The translations under genes and the position numbers were made by a program. A stretch of DNA of 64,000 nucleotides from Providencia alcalifaciens (GTDB lineage Bacteria; Pseudomonadota; Gammaproteobacteria; Enterobacterales; Enterobacteriaceae): assembly GCF_020271745.1 (NCBI RefSeq), contig NZ_CP084296.1, positions 1,922,001-1,986,000 of the forward strand, written 5' to 3'. This document shows positions 1 through 9,794 of the stretch, one piece after another. Positions within the stretch are counted from its first letter, which is position 1. Every line of letters begins with the position of its first letter. The notes beneath the pieces were generated by a model. That model was not told where the DNA came from, searched no databases, and was given only the letters and a program-made list of their open reading frames with translations.

Positions 1-213
1 GCCACAAAAGTGGATGCCGGAACCCTCGCGATAATGAATAACATGATGGTTCCAGCAGGTTTATTAGTGAATTTTGCCATTTGGCAACAACATCCAGATT
101 GGCTCAGTTTTACCATGGGGTCGAGCCTGATAATTGCGTCTCTGTGGGTGCATAAGCGCTGGATCCTCGCACCGACTTCACGTAAGACAAATTCTCCACC
201 GCGTGATCAGTAG
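1..213 (+). CDS. yigM: C-terminal part of YigM-like EamA-family transporter (5' end outside window)
   Basis: The frame is open from the first base (A-T-K-V-D-A-G...) and stops at 211-213, so this is the 3' end of a gene that begins left of the window. The roughly 70 visible residues contain two hydrophobic stretches and the pattern typical of the last helices of EamA (drug/metabolite) transporters. In enterobacteria yigM (a biotin-transport-associated inner-membrane protein) lies convergent to metR, which is the arrangement here, and the last 104 bp overlap the 3' end of metR on the other strand. The assignment leans on that synteny as much as on the short protein segment. Confidence 0.65.
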   Translation, partial: ATKVDAGTLAIMNNMMVPAGLLVNFAIWQQHPDWLSFTMGSSLIIASLWVHKRWILAPTSRKTNSPPRDQ

Positions 214-1066
214 CGGTATTGGTAAATGTTTCAATGGCTGGCTGGCGCTGTTCCCCTTCACGACATGCAGCGTACAGTCGGCTCCATAACCCATTACCTA
301 AGGTTTTCGTCTTAATCAAACCTTGCTTTTCAAACGAATCCACCGCCCAGTGTGGCAGTGCTGCAATCCCCATTTTAGCCGCGACCATCTGAATTAAAAT
401 CAGCGTATTATCGACGGTTTTGATATTCGGTGAAACACCCGCTGGCTGTAAGAAATGACGCCAGATATCAAAACGTTGACGCTGAACTGGATAAATCATC
501 AATGTCTCTTTAGCTAGATCATGAGGCTCAATTAACGGCTTTTTAGCCAATGGATGGTCATTTGCCACCACCAATTTTACTTCATAATCAAACATCGGCG
601 TGTAGTGTAAATCTTGATCCGCAAGAATATCGGAGGTCATCACGATATCTAATTCCCGCGAAAGTAATTCGGGTTGCGGGTCAAAAGTTACGCCAGATTT
701 GAAATCAACGGTCACTTGCGGCCATGCTTGCCTAAACTGTTGCAATGCAGGTGTCAGCCACTGAATACAGCTGTGACACTCAATCGCGATACGCAGCGTA
801 CTGATAGTCGGTTCATTGCAGACACGAATCGCATCTTTCACCATTGGCAAAATACGTTGCGCTAATTGCAGCAGAACTTCCCCTTGAGGTGTGAAATGGA
901 TGGGCTGAGTTTTACGAACAAACAGTTTGTAGCCTAAGCGATGCTCTAAATCACTAAATTGGTGAGATAGCGCAGACTGAGTCTGGTGCAGGTGCGTCGC
1001 AGTGGCAGCTAATGATCCGTATTGGCTGAGCGCCTGCAACGTTTTTAAATGTTTTAATTCGATCAT
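110..1066 (-). CDS. metR: MetR, LysR-family activator of methionine biosynthesis
   Basis: 318 residues, the usual MetR length (E. coli 317). The N-terminus starts [13 protein letters not shown] and carries the LysR winged helix-turn-helix (about residues 5-60, with the [19 protein letters not shown] region as recognition helix). The rest is a periplasmic-binding-protein-like effector domain, which in MetR senses homocysteine. It is divergent from metE across a 108-bp gap that holds the operators for both. The 3' end overlaps yigM convergently. In E. coli MetR activates metE and represses itself, and the same is inferred here from the identical layout. Confidence 0.95.
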   Translation of the reverse strand: MIELKHLKTLQALSQYGSLAATATHLHQTQSALSHQFSDLEHRLGYKLFVRKTQPIHFTPQGEVLLQLAQRILPMVKDAIRVCNEPTISTLRIAIECHSCIQWLTPALQQFRQAWPQVTVDFKSGVTFDPQPELLSRELDIVMTSDILADQDLHYTPMFDYEVKLVVANDHPLAKKPLIEPHDLAKETLMIYPVQRQRFDIWRHFLQPAGVSPNIKTVDNTLILIQMVAAKMGIAALPHWAVDSFEKQGLIKTKTLGNGLWSRLYAACREGEQRQPAIETFTNTATDHAVENLSYVKSVRGSSAYAPTETQLSGSTPW

Positions 1067-1078
1067 GAGAAACCTTCA
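1066..1078. promoter_or_regulatory. Putative MetR operator
   Basis: The sequence TGAGAAACCTTCA fits the MetR consensus TGAA-N5-TTCA with one mismatch and overlaps the metR start codon. This position would suit autorepression. It is a motif match only. Confidence 0.45.
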
Positions 1079-1130
1079 AGTAGACGATGAATAATTTGCG
1101 CTTGTGCTTTATACAGTACCTGTTGATTAT

Positions 1131-1154
1131 AGATGTGTAAACATCTAGACGGCT
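1131..1154. promoter_or_regulatory. Three tandem MetJ (met) boxes
   Basis: Three contiguous 8-bp units, AGATGTGT, AAACATCT and AGACGGCT, match the MetJ consensus AGACGTCT at 6, 6 and 7 of 8 positions. They lie 20 bp upstream of the metE start. MetJ with S-adenosylmethionine binds such tandem boxes, so repression of metE when methionine is plentiful is expected. Confidence 0.7.
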
Positions 1155-1174
1155 AAATATTTTAAGGGGTCAAT

Positions 1175-3454
1175 ATGTCTGTTATAAATCATACACTTGG
1201 TTTTCCACGTGTCGGTCTGAAAAGAGAACTCAAACGTGCACAAGAAGATTATTGGGCAGGCAAAATTGACCAATCTGCACTTCTTGAAACGGGTTACCAA
1301 TTACGTGTTCGTCACTGGGAACAACAAAAAAATGCAGGTGTAGACCTGCTGCCAGTCGGTGACTTTGCGTGGTATGACCAAGTTTTAACTACCAGTTTAT
1401 TACTAGGAAACGTTCCGCCACGTCATCAAAATGAAGATGGCACTGTCGATTTAGATACCTTATTTCGTGTAGCTCGGGGTCGTGCACCAACAGGCAAGCC
1501 AGCGGCGGCGGGAGAAATGACGAAATGGTTTAATACTAACTATCACTATATCGTGCCGGAATTCCAGCAAGGACAACAATTTAAACTATCGTGGAATCAA
1601 TTGTTTGACGAAGTCGACGAAGCGTTAAAACTCGGTCACAACGTTAAACCTGTCGTCATTGGTCCGATTACCTACCTGTGGTTAGGAAAAGTGAAAGGTC
1701 CTGTCTTTGACCGTCTATCCTTACTGAAGGATCTGCTACCTGCTTACCAAGAAATTCTCACTCGACTGGCTGAAAAAGGCGTGGAATGGGTACAAATTGA
1801 CGAGCCAGCACTGGTACTGGATTTACCTATCGAATGGCAGAACGCTTACCAACAAGCATATCAATCTCTGGCGGGTAAAACTAACTTACTGTTAACGACC
1901 TATTTTGACGGTATTAGCCATCACTTGGATGTGATTAAACAACTGCCAGTGCAAGGGCTACATGTGGATGTGGTTGCAGGCAAGGATGATATCGCAGCAT
2001 TGCATCAAGCGCTCCCTGCGGACTGGGTGCTTTCGCTAGGGTTAATTAACGGGCGTAACGTATGGAAAGGGGATTTAGGCGAGAAATTCCAACAGGTGAA
2101 ACCGCTGCTAGGAGAGCGAGCTCTGTGGGTAGGTTCATCTTGTTCATTACTGCATAGCCCGATTGATTTAAACGATGAGACGCGTCTGGATGCCGAAGTG
2201 AAAAGCTGGTTTGCTTTTGCTCTGCAAAAATGTGAAGAACTGGCGCTATTGACGAAAACACTCAATCAGCCAACGGCAGAAAATATTGCAGCACTCGAAA
2301 CCTATAGTGCGCCAATTCGTGCTCGCCGTACCTCTTCTCGGGTCAATAATGTGGAAGTTGCTCAGCGTTTAGCGGCAATTAGCGATAAAGATATTGAACG
2401 TACTCGCCCCTATGTGGAACGTGCTGAGCTTCAGCGTCAACGCTTTAATCTGCCGTTGTGGCCAACCACGACAATTGGATCTTTCCCGCAAACCAGTGAA
2501 ATTCGCTCCTTACGCCTTGATTTCAAAAAGGGCAATGTGGACCAACTGAATTACCGCACGAGTATTAGTGAGCACATCAAACAGGCGATTAAGGAGCAGG
2601 AGCTATTGGATATTGACGTCCTCGTGCATGGTGAAGCTGAGCGAAACGACATGGTGGAATACTTCGGTGAACACTTCGATGGTTATGTCTTTACGCAAAA
2701 TGGTTGGGTACAGAGTTACGGTTCTCGCTGCGTGAAGCCCCCGGTGATTATTGGTGACATTAGCCGCCCAGAAGCCATTACCGTAGAGTGGGCTAAGTAT
2801 GCGCAGTCATTGACGGATAAACCCGTTAAAGGAATGCTGACAGGCCCAGTGACAATCCTGTGTTGGTCATTCCCTCGGGAAGATGTCAGTCGTGAAACGA
2901 TAGCCAAGCAAATTGCGCTGGCATTACGTGATGAGGTGGATGATTTACAAAAATCAGGTATTGGTATCATTCAGATTGATGAGCCAGCATTACGTGAAGG
3001 GCTGCCATTGCGCCGCGATGAATGGAATGACTATCTGACTTGGGCGGTGGATGCCTTTAAATTAAGTGCCGCTATCGCTGATGATGAAACTCAAATTCAT
3101 ACCCATATGTGTTATTGCGAGTTCAATGACATCATGGATTCAATTGCTGCGCTGGATGCCGATGTGATCACCATTGAAACGTCGCGCTCGGATATGGATC
3201 TATTAGACGCATTCGAAGATTTTGATTACCCAAATGAAATTGGTCCGGGGGTTTATGATATTCACTCGCCTAACGTCCCAAATGTAGAGTGGATTGTGGC
3301 GCTATTACGTAAGGCTGCACAGCGCGTGCCCGTGGAGCGTTTATGGGTGAACCCTGACTGTGGTTTAAAAACCCGTGGATGGGCAGAGACTCGCCAAGCG
3401 CTGGCTAACATGGTGGAAGCGGCGAAAAAACTGCGAAATGAGTATCAAAGCTAG
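1175..3454 (+). CDS. metE: MetE, cobalamin-independent methionine synthase
   Basis: Transfers a methyl group from 5-methyltetrahydropteroyltri-glutamate to homocysteine, the last step of methionine synthesis, in the cytosol. At 759 residues it has the two-barrel architecture of the family (E. coli 753). The C-terminal barrel keeps the zinc ligands: His644 and Cys646 in HTHMCYCEF, Glu near 668, and Cys729 in [11 protein letters not shown]. The start ATG follows AAGGGG at good spacing. Upstream are MetJ and MetR sites and downstream is a strong hairpin terminator. Confidence 0.98.
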   Translation: MSVINHTLGFPRVGLKRELKRAQEDYWAGKIDQSALLETGYQLRVRHWEQQKNAGVDLLPVGDFAWYDQVLTTSLLLGNVPPRHQNEDGTVDLDTLFRVARGRAPTGKPAAAGEMTKWFNTNYHYIVPEFQQGQQFKLSWNQLFDEVDEALKLGHNVKPVVIGPITYLWLGKVKGPVFDRLSLLKDLLPAYQEILTRLAEKGVEWVQIDEPALVLDLPIEWQNAYQQAYQSLAGKTNLLLTTYFDGISHHLDVIKQLPVQGLHVDVVAGKDDIAALHQALPADWVLSLGLINGRNVWKGDLGEKFQQVKPLLGERALWVGSSCSLLHSPIDLNDETRLDAEVKSWFAFALQKCEELALLTKTLNQPTAENIAALETYSAPIRARRTSSRVNNVEVAQRLAAISDKDIERTRPYVERAELQRQRFNLPLWPTTTIGSFPQTSEIRSLRLDFKKGNVDQLNYRTSISEHIKQAIKEQELLDIDVLVHGEAERNDMVEYFGEHFDGYVFTQNGWVQSYGSRCVKPPVIIGDISRPEAITVEWAKYAQSLTDKPVKGMLTGPVTILCWSFPREDVSRETIAKQIALALRDEVDDLQKSGIGIIQIDEPALREGLPLRRDEWNDYLTWAVDAFKLSAAIADDETQIHTHMCYCEFNDIMDSIAALDADVITIETSRSDMDLLDAFEDFDYPNEIGPGVYDIHSPNVPNVEWIVALLRKAAQRVPVERLWVNPDCGLKTRGWAETRQALANMVEAAKKLRNEYQS

Positions 3455-3462
3455 TTCAGCAA

Positions 3463-3490
3463 AAAGCCCACTTTTAAAGTGGGCTTTTAT
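3463..3490 (+). terminator. metE rho-independent terminator
   Basis: An inverted repeat of 11-12 bp (AAAGCCCACTTT / AAAGTGGGCTTT) with a short loop is followed by a T-rich run, 10 bp after the metE stop. It is part of the 42-bp sequence duplicated at 6777-6818. Confidence 0.85.
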
Positions 3491-3507
3491 TTGTGCCAAA
3501 GACTGGA
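3466..3507. repeat. 42-bp direct repeat, copy 1 (metE terminator plus flank)
   Basis: From GCCCAC through GACTGGA this stretch is identical to 6777-6818 except for one base in the terminator loop. The identity continues about 17 bp beyond the hairpin, so the two copies are a true duplication and not two similar terminators. The copies bracket the lipase/immunity pair. Confidence 0.9.
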
Positions 3508-3912
3508 GTGTATAAATGCGACAGCTATTTTTTCTTGGGATTATGTTGTGTTTTGATTCTTTGCTTTCTAACAAATTATAGTGTTGTTGTATCAGGTGTG
3601 CGTTTATTTTTATATAGACCGAGGCTCAATTTAACCAAAGGATATGGTATTGAAAATAAACATATTAATAGAAAATTACAGCATGTTAGTCGTGATGGAT
3701 TTAGGCCATTTACTGCTGATATTTGAAGAATATGGATAGATAGAAAAGCATTGCCTCATGAAGTAAAAAAGATTAGCAGATAATTTTTTATTACCTTTAT
3801 TCAACATACGTGAGTCTTATCAAAACCTAATTAATCAGACATATCAAACAGGAACTTAAGCTAAATTATGCTATCTTGTTTCCCTTAAGGAAAACTAAAA
3901 AGGTACTGCGTC
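3508..3912. other. AT-rich gap between metE terminator and lipase gene; no convincing gene
   Basis: The only frame of note is a 77-codon frame at 3493-3726 that begins inside the duplicated terminator sequence. It encodes a hydrophobic stretch followed by a basic tail. I recognise no family, no good ribosome binding site precedes it, and it may be decayed sequence. The last 80 bp before the lipase gene are AT-rich and probably hold its promoter. Confidence 0.4.
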
Positions 3913-5595
3913 ATGTCAGAGAAAGACTCTCCAGAAGCCAGCGAATGCCAATATGTTTCTTATCATATCCCTAAATGGACAGAAGATGGAACATGCCATT
4001 GGGATGATGTTCAGCTTCAACCTAAATCCTTTAATGCCGAAGCAAAGTGTATTTTACCTCCGAGGAAAGTTATTCCTGTCATTTTTCTTCCTGGGATCAT
4101 GGGAACGAATTTAATGTCAAAGGGCGATGATAAAAAAGAAATGTGGCGAGGGGATGCAGGGTATGAAATTTTTCTACAATGGGCTGAAAGAACAGGACAT
4201 GAAAGAAAAAAAATATTAAACCCTGAAACAACAACCGTTGATAACAGAGGTTTAGTTGATAAAGAAGTCTATACGCCCTTTTCTGATGACGGATATCTAT
4301 TTCCTAAACGTCATGATAGAGGGTGGGGGGAAGCACTTAATTATAGTTATGGGCGTTTCCTGAGTGTTTTTCAGGCTGCATTAATTAATGACTGGCAGAG
4401 TAATGTCCTTAATTTCGAACTTACAAGTAAAGGTAATATTAATTTACCATATGTCAGTATTCTAAATGAATTTGTCGAGACACCATTTGGGACGGAAGAA
4501 AAAGAGAATGAGCAAAAATTAACCCAAAAAGAACTCGACCATTTTAATCACTTTTTATTTCCATTGCATGTTTTTGGCTATAACTGGCTTGCGGATAATG
4601 CCGAATCCGCATCTAAACTTGTGGAGTATATCGATAAAGTAATTAATTTATACCGGTGTTATGGATATGGTTTAGCGGTAGAGAAAGTCATTTTAGTCAC
4701 TCATTCCATGGGAGGATTAGTCGCTCGATATGCGATGAATCCTTCACCTGAATCAGCGTTTGAGGGATGCGAAAACAAAGTGTTAGGTGTTGTTCATGGC
4801 GTTATTCCGGATTTAGGATCTCCTGCTGCTTATAGACGAATGGGAACGGGGGCGAGTGAGGAAGGCTATACTGCAGGGCGAATTTTAGGGTGGTCCGCTA
4901 AAGAATTAATGCCAGTTCTAGCGCAATCTCCAGCGCCTTTACAATTGCTTCCTTACCCTTCCTATAAGTCACCATGGTTATTTATTCCAGAGGAAGGTAG
5001 TTACCCTCAAACAAAAGATCCTCAAACAGGAAAATCTGATCCGTTTAAGGATATTTATCTTAGAAATGATGTTTGGTGGAAACTTTATAGACCTGACATT
5101 TTAGATAAGGAAAAAAGGGTAGTAGATAATAATTGGTTTGCTTATAACGACATTATGGATGATACGGTTCGTAACTTCATGAATCACCAGGAAAAAGGTT
5201 TATACCATTCCAATACCTATGTTTTTTATGGTAATAAAGTTGAATCGGATGGCTATCTTGATTGGGCACCAACCAAGTTAACCGTAAGCCCATATGTATT
5301 CTCCCAAGGCGAACCTCATTTACCGCCAACAAATCGGCAAAAACGAGAAAAAGGTCAGTTGGCTAAAGAGTTTAAATTAAATTCATCAAAAACGGCTGGT
5401 GATGGTACGGTGCCTGTCGAGTCGTTTTCGGCTATCTACTCCCACCCGTCAATCAAAAGTATTTTAGCAACGAATGTTGACCATCAAGACGCTTACAAGG
5501 TTGATGATGTTGCTGACATAAAAAAGAGACCGGCAATTCAATTTACGTTAAGAGCAATTATTAAAATGGTTATGGATGTGCCATTAAATGATTAA
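3913..5595 (+). CDS. Alpha/beta-hydrolase lipase, probable T6SS phospholipase effector (Tle-like)
   Basis: 560 residues. An oxyanion-type segment, VIPVIFLPGIMGTNLM, lies at about residues 53-68. The nucleophile elbow is THSMGG with Ser265. A probable acid/base pair is Asp near 497 (GDGTVP) and His near 524 (VDHQDAY). There is no signal peptide, as expected for a type VI secreted effector rather than a Sec-exported lipase. The next gene overlaps it by 8 bp and encodes a membrane-anchored protein resembling the Tli4 immunity family, which is the main reason for the effector call. No VgrG, Hcp or PAAR gene is visible nearby, so delivery would depend on a T6SS elsewhere. The substrate is not known; a plain esterase remains possible. 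Confidence 0.65.
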   Translation: MSEKDSPEASECQYVSYHIPKWTEDGTCHWDDVQLQPKSFNAEAKCILPPRKVIPVIFLPGIMGTNLMSKGDDKKEMWRGDAGYEIFLQWAERTGHERKKILNPETTTVDNRGLVDKEVYTPFSDDGYLFPKRHDRGWGEALNYSYGRFLSVFQAALINDWQSNVLNFELTSKGNINLPYVSILNEFVETPFGTEEKENEQKLTQKELDHFNHFLFPLHVFGYNWLADNAESASKLVEYIDKVINLYRCYGYGLAVEKVILVTHSMGGLVARYAMNPSPESAFEGCENKVLGVVHGVIPDLGSPAAYRRMGTGASEEGYTAGRILGWSAKELMPVLAQSPAPLQLLPYPSYKSPWLFIPEEGSYPQTKDPQTGKSDPFKDIYLRNDVWWKLYRPDILDKEKRVVDNNWFAYNDIMDDTVRNFMNHQEKGLYHSNTYVFYGNKVESDGYLDWAPTKLTVSPYVFSQGEPHLPPTNRQKREKGQLAKEFKLNSSKTAGDGTVPVESFSAIYSHPSIKSILATNVDHQDAYKVDDVADIKKRPAIQFTLRAIIKMVMDVPLND

Positions 5596-6667
5596 TAAAT
5601 ATCTTGGTTTACTGATTGGCTTGTTTTTATTCTCACTTACTTTTTTGGGCTTGGTTGTTTATGACAAAGAAAGCCGTTTAACTGAAAAGGATTATATTTT
5701 GATAGATGCATTCTTTGAAAACGCCAAACCTCAGTGTATTGGGCGATTTGTCGTTGATATTCCCATTCCATTTAATAATATGAAAGATAATCAGTCATTT
5801 ATTGATGATTTTCGTATTGAAAGTAAGTTCATTTATCCTCCTGCGTTTAAGCAACGGATTGAGTTGCGAGAGCAAGAGCTTAGCAATGGAAAAACGAGTG
5901 AAAAAAATGCACCAGTGTTAAAGGAAATCATCAAATTACCTGATGGTAAAGGAGTTATTTTCGACAGGAACAAACCAGGGTCTGATGACTCCTATAGGAC
6001 ACTAGAGGCTCATGTTTATACTGAAATGATTGCATTTGTTATTACAACAAATATTAGAGATTTTTCTGATAAAAAGTATGAAAAGAAGAAAATGGATTTT
6101 TTGGCTAGAGGGTTCAGCGAAATTCAGGCTAATGAGAAACCGACTAAATTAGCGGCTATGAAATCACTCATATCTCGATTGTCAGGGCGAAAAAATGAAG
6201 AGATCCCAACCGATAGTGGTGTTTGTATTCCGAACGGGTTTATTGCGGATGATGAAGATAAACATGAAGAAATTATTTCATTTACTTATGAAAATGATGA
6301 TTTTATCTTAGGATTTAGATCCGATAATACGGCTATTGGTTCTGATGATACGTTGTTTAATCGCAGTCCACAAATCAATGAAGCTATGTCATTAGCTAAG
6401 AAAAACACTATTAAGAAAGAAAAGTTATCACCAAATGGAATCCCATCCCTAGAATGGCTAATGGTAGGAAAACAAAATAAGCAAGAAGATAATGACATGT
6501 TTGAATTTATTTTGTATTCAAATGAAAAGATTGCTGATTCACAGAAACCGTTGCTATACATTGGGTTAAACAATGCAGACAAAAATACCCAATATAACCA
6601 ATGGCAAATGGTCGAAATTTGGGATCGGATTATCGGTTCGCTACGTTATAAACCGAATGCGTTTTAA
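5588..6667 (+). CDS. Membrane-anchored Tli4-like immunity protein
   Basis: 359 residues with a single N-terminal hydrophobic segment (about residues 5-26) and a large hydrophilic remainder that would face the periplasm. After the anchor comes a segment with a Cys-Ile-Gly-Arg-Phe-Val-Val-Asp pattern (about residues 50-57), which I associate with the Tli4 immunity family of T6SS lipase effectors. The start overlaps the lipase by 8 bp, so the two are translationally coupled, the normal layout of effector and antidote. It is inferred to protect the cell by binding the lipase in the periplasm. The family call is from memory of the motif. Confidence 0.6.
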   Translation: MINKYLGLLIGLFLFSLTFLGLVVYDKESRLTEKDYILIDAFFENAKPQCIGRFVVDIPIPFNNMKDNQSFIDDFRIESKFIYPPAFKQRIELREQELSNGKTSEKNAPVLKEIIKLPDGKGVIFDRNKPGSDDSYRTLEAHVYTEMIAFVITTNIRDFSDKKYEKKKMDFLARGFSEIQANEKPTKLAAMKSLISRLSGRKNEEIPTDSGVCIPNGFIADDEDKHEEIISFTYENDDFILGFRSDNTAIGSDDTLFNRSPQINEAMSLAKKNTIKKEKLSPNGIPSLEWLMVGKQNKQEDNDMFEFILYSNEKIADSQKPLLYIGLNNADKNTQYNQWQMVEIWDRIIGSLRYKPNAF

Positions 6668-6776
6668 TTCACGCTAGAACGAGAATCCTATTCTTATCGC
6701 TCTGATTTAATATAAAGAGACTTACATACATTGCGACTTTTCAACTCAATAAAAATGTCACTCTAAAGCGATAAAT

Positions 6777-6818
6777 GCCCACTTTTGAAGTGGGCTTTTA
6801 TTTGTGCCAAAGACTGGA
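6777..6818. repeat. 42-bp direct repeat, copy 2
   Basis: Copy of 3466-3507 with one mismatch (loop base G instead of A). It contains a functional-looking hairpin and T run, and ends next to the stop codon of the convergent yidB-like gene. In this position it can serve as terminator for the immunity gene. Confidence 0.9.
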
Positions 6819-6819
6819 C

Positions 6820-7209
6820 TTAACCGAACAGTTTTTGTTTCAGTAAGTTCATGCCAATTGACGCTAAATCGATATTTTCTGGCAGCACACCATTCGGGCT
6901 AGCGCTGTCTACGATAGTCGGTAAATATTTAGCGACCATATCGGTTGCTTGTTGTGGATCTAAACCAACGCGCTGAGCGAGTTCTTGGATCCCTGAATCA
7001 CCGAAAACTTGCATTAACTGGCTAGCATTAACTGGCAAATTTTCACCTTCAGCAATCCATGATGAAACGATCCCGCCTAAGCCTTCAGTGTTAAATTTAT
7101 CGACGACACCAGAGAGCCCGCCTTGCTTTTCAACCCAATCAATAACAGATTGAAACTGTTGCATTTTATCACCTGCAACCATGCTTAACACTTGATCAAA
7201 CAGACCCAT
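6820..7209 (-). CDS. YidB family protein (DUF937)
   Basis: 129 residues, soluble, matching the YidB/DUF937 family in length and pattern: an N-terminal GLFDQVLSMVAG, a central GLGGIVSSWI, then a small helical domain ending in LPENIDLASIGMNLLKQKLFG-type sequence. The function of the family is not established. The gene converges on the lipase/immunity pair and has its own promoter region to the right. A GAGTC ribosome site lies just upstream of the ATG at 7207-7209. Confidence 0.8.
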   Translation of the reverse strand: MGLFDQVLSMVAGDKMQQFQSVIDWVEKQGGLSGVVDKFNTEGLGGIVSSWIAEGENLPVNASQLMQVFGDSGIQELAQRVGLDPQQATDMVAKYLPTIVDSASPNGVLPENIDLASIGMNLLKQKLFG

Positions 7210-7611
7210 TTTGACTCCTCGATAACGTAATTGATGCGTTCAATTCCAAGTATGGAACATTTTACAAAAAATAATAGGCGGCTATTTTGGGGAATTTACT
7301 CAACAGGTCAATGAAAATTAGAGACAAGGAGGGAATTAAATAGGTGTACAAATTAGTCGATTAAAAATCAATCAAAATACTCACAATTTTTATCACATTT
7401 TCTTGTGAAGGGCAGTATAAGGTTGTTAAGTTTAAAATTGTTTAAATATCATGAATATAGTAAATAAATGGTTAAAATTTATATTATCTTTAGTGTGATG
7501 ATAGTCATGTGTTTGTGAATTTGGTTATGTAAAAATTCACAATATTCACCGTAATTCACAATATTCACCAGAATTTATCATTTGTTGGAACTGACAACAT
7601 CAGGGGGCTAA
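7210..7611. other. Divergent regulatory region between yidB and the threonate operon
   Basis: 402 bp without a gene, strongly AT-rich. It contains several TTCAC/GTGAA half sites, including the direct repeat annotated separately. Both the yidB promoter (leftward) and the ltnD promoter (rightward) must lie here. Confidence 0.6.
7535..7569. promoter_or_regulatory. Putative operator: two direct repeats of ATTCACAATATTCACC
   Basis: The 16-mer ATTCACAATATTCACC occurs at 7535-7550 and again at 7554-7569, 19 bp apart. Each copy itself holds two ATTCAC hexamers. An inverted TGTGAAT lies just upstream at 7514-7520. The cluster sits 42 bp before ltnD. It is a good candidate site for the DeoR-type regulator encoded within the operon; this is inference from position and repetition. 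Confidence 0.5.
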
Positions 7612-8520
7612 ATGGAAAATACTGTTAACCATGTTGGCGTTATTGGTCTGGGTTCGATGGGAATGGGGATCGCGCAATCATTAATAAGAAACAAGATCCC
7701 AACCTATGGGTTTGATTTAAATCCACAAGCGTGTGAGGCGCTACTCGAATATGGGGCGCAAGCCACAGGGCAAGATGCTGCGCAGTATGCTCAACAGTTA
7801 GATGCGTTACTTATGGTCGTCGTCAATGGTCGGCAGGTTGAGGCGATTTTGTTTGGTGGTGAGAAACCACTGGTAGAGCAGCTTCGTCCAAATACTGTCA
7901 TTGTGTTGCACAGCACACTGGCTGCGGAGCAGACAAAACAGATAGCGCAGCGCCTTGCTGAACACCAGCTTCCATTAGTGGATGCGCCTATATCTGGCGG
8001 AGCGATTAAAGCGGCAGAAGGTCAATTGACCGTCATGGCATCGGGCTCTCCTGAGCTATTCGCTCAGCTTTCTACGGTATTTGAGGCAATTTCAGAGCGT
8101 CTTTATCGCGTGGGGGATGAAATCGGCCTAGGCTCAACCGTAAAAACTATCCATCAGCTATTGGCGGGGGTGCATATTGCGGTTGCAGCGGAAAGTATGG
8201 CGCTGGCGGCAAAAGCGGGCATCAATTTAGATGTGATGTATGACATCGTCACTCATGCTGCTGGTAATTCATGGATGTTCGAGAACCGTATGCAGCATGT
8301 GCTTGATGGAGACTACACCCCTAAATCGTCAGTCGATATTTTTGTGAAAGACCTCGGTTTGGTGATGCAAACCGGAAAAGCGCTGAATTTCCCACTGCCA
8401 CTGGCAGCAACGGCGCATCAAATGTTTATCTCAGCCAGTAATGAAGGTTTTGGCTTACAGGATGATAGTGCGGTTATCAAAACCTTTAAGGGTATTACTT
8501 TACCGGAGAAAAAGGCATGA
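7612..8520 (+). CDS. ltnD: L-threonate dehydrogenase (LtnD)
   Basis: 302 residues of the beta-hydroxyacid dehydrogenase family. The N-terminal Rossmann motif GVIGLGSMGMGIAQSL is at about residues 8-23, the substrate signature DAPISGGAIKAAEGQLTVM near 125, and the catalytic Lys in the VKTIHQLLAG segment near 178. LtnD oxidises L-threonate with NAD+ to 2-oxo-tetronate. It is the first gene of an operon whose members match the described otn pathway, which separates it from generic hydroxyisobutyrate dehydrogenases. Its stop overlaps the next start (ATGA). Confidence 0.9.
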   Translation: MENTVNHVGVIGLGSMGMGIAQSLIRNKIPTYGFDLNPQACEALLEYGAQATGQDAAQYAQQLDALLMVVVNGRQVEAILFGGEKPLVEQLRPNTVIVLHSTLAAEQTKQIAQRLAEHQLPLVDAPISGGAIKAAEGQLTVMASGSPELFAQLSTVFEAISERLYRVGDEIGLGSTVKTIHQLLAGVHIAVAAESMALAAKAGINLDVMYDIVTHAAGNSWMFENRMQHVLDGDYTPKSSVDIFVKDLGLVMQTGKALNFPLPLAATAHQMFISASNEGFGLQDDSAVIKTFKGITLPEKKA

Positions 8521-9794
8521 CAGTGAAATTAGGCGTGATTGCTGATGATTTTACCGGCGCGACAGATATTGCAGGCTTTATGGTACAAAACGGCTGGAAA
8601 GTGGTGCAGCTACTGAATGAGCCAAATGAAAATACACCAATTCCTAAAGATGTAGATGCCATTGTGGTGAGTTTAAAAAGCCGTTCTTGCCCAGTGGATG
8701 AAGCGATAAGTGCCTCGGTAAATGCATGTCGCTGGCTGAAAGAATCAGCGCAGTGCCAGCAGATTTTCTTTAAGTATTGCTCAACCTTTGATTCAACAGA
8801 GAGAGGCAACATTGGTCCAGTGACCGATGCATTGATGAAACAGCTGGACACGTCATTATCATTAGTGTGCCCAGCATTGCCCGTTAATGGTCGTACCGTG
8901 GTACATGGGCACCTGTTTGTGAATGGTCAATTGCTCAATGAAAGTGGAATGCAGCACCACCCAGTGACACCAATGACCGATGCCAACCTGATGCGCGTCA
9001 TGGAGAAACAGTCAGCAGGTAAAGCTGGGCTGATTAATCTTGCGACAGTGCAAAAGGGCAGCGCTGCTATCACTGAACAGTTAGAACAGCTACGCCAGCA
9101 GGGTATCCGTTATGCGGTTGTGGATAGCTTCACGATGGATGATTTACTGCCGATTGCTCAGGCTTCGCAATCACTGCCTTTATTAACGGGCGGATCAGGA
9201 TTGGGGGCTGCCCTTGCGAATATTGATAGCCAAGTGGCTTGGGGACAAGGGGAAGGCCGCGGCACTAAGCCCACGGGGAAAGACAGAAAAACGGTCATTT
9301 TATCGGGTAGCTGCTCACTAATGACCAACAAGCAAGTACAAAGCTATCAACAAGTCGCACCTAGCAAGGCGTTAGATGTGGGTGAATGTATCAATAATCC
9401 AGACTATGCAACCGTATTAGCACAATGGGTTAAAGACCAGAAAATTACAGGGTTAGCACCTTTGTTATATGCCACCCAACCACCAGAATTATTGAAGCAA
9501 ACGCAGGAAAAATACGGCGCCACATTATCGAGTACAGCGGTAGAGAATGTGTTTGGGCAGGTGGTGACGTTACTTCAGCAGCAAGGTTATAACACTTTTA
9601 TTATCGCGGGCGGCGAAACCTCTGGAAAAGTGGTGCAACGCCTTGGAACTGAACAATTAAGTATTGGCTCGCCTATCGCGCCGGGTGTGCCTTGGGTACA
9701 AGACTTAGCAAGCGGTAACTGGTTAGCACTGAAATCAGGCAATTTTGGTCAAGAGAATTTCTTCCAGTTAGCACAGGAGATGGTTAATGAGTAA
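8517..9794 (+). CDS. otnK: 3-oxo-tetronate kinase (OtnK, DUF1537)
   Basis: 425 residues, the normal size for the four-carbon acid sugar kinases formerly called DUF1537. The N-terminal LGVIADDFTGATDIAGFM segment (about residues 5-22) is the family hallmark, and the C-terminal IIAGGETSGKVVQRLG is the nucleotide-binding part. It phosphorylates 3-oxo-tetronate at O-4. It overlaps ltnD by 4 bp and otnC by 8 bp, so the three are translationally coupled. Confidence 0.93.
   Translation: MTVKLGVIADDFTGATDIAGFMVQNGWKVVQLLNEPNENTPIPKDVDAIVVSLKSRSCPVDEAISASVNACRWLKESAQCQQIFFKYCSTFDSTERGNIGPVTDALMKQLDTSLSLVCPALPVNGRTVVHGHLFVNGQLLNESGMQHHPVTPMTDANLMRVMEKQSAGKAGLINLATVQKGSAAITEQLEQLRQQGIRYAVVDSFTMDDLLPIAQASQSLPLLTGGSGLGAALANIDSQVAWGQGEGRGTKPTGKDRKTVILSGSCSLMTNKQVQSYQQVAPSKALDVGECINNPDYATVLAQWVKDQKITGLAPLLYATQPPELLKQTQEKYGATLSSTAVENVFGQVVTLLQQQGYNTFIIAGGETSGKVVQRLGTEQLSIGSPIAPGVPWVQDLASGNWLALKSGNFGQENFFQLAQEMVNE

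Noticed and set aside
3493-3726. A 77-codon frame after the metE terminator as a real gene
   Set aside because: It starts inside the duplicated terminator sequence, lacks a ribosome site and matches no family that I recognise; kept only as a note on the gap.
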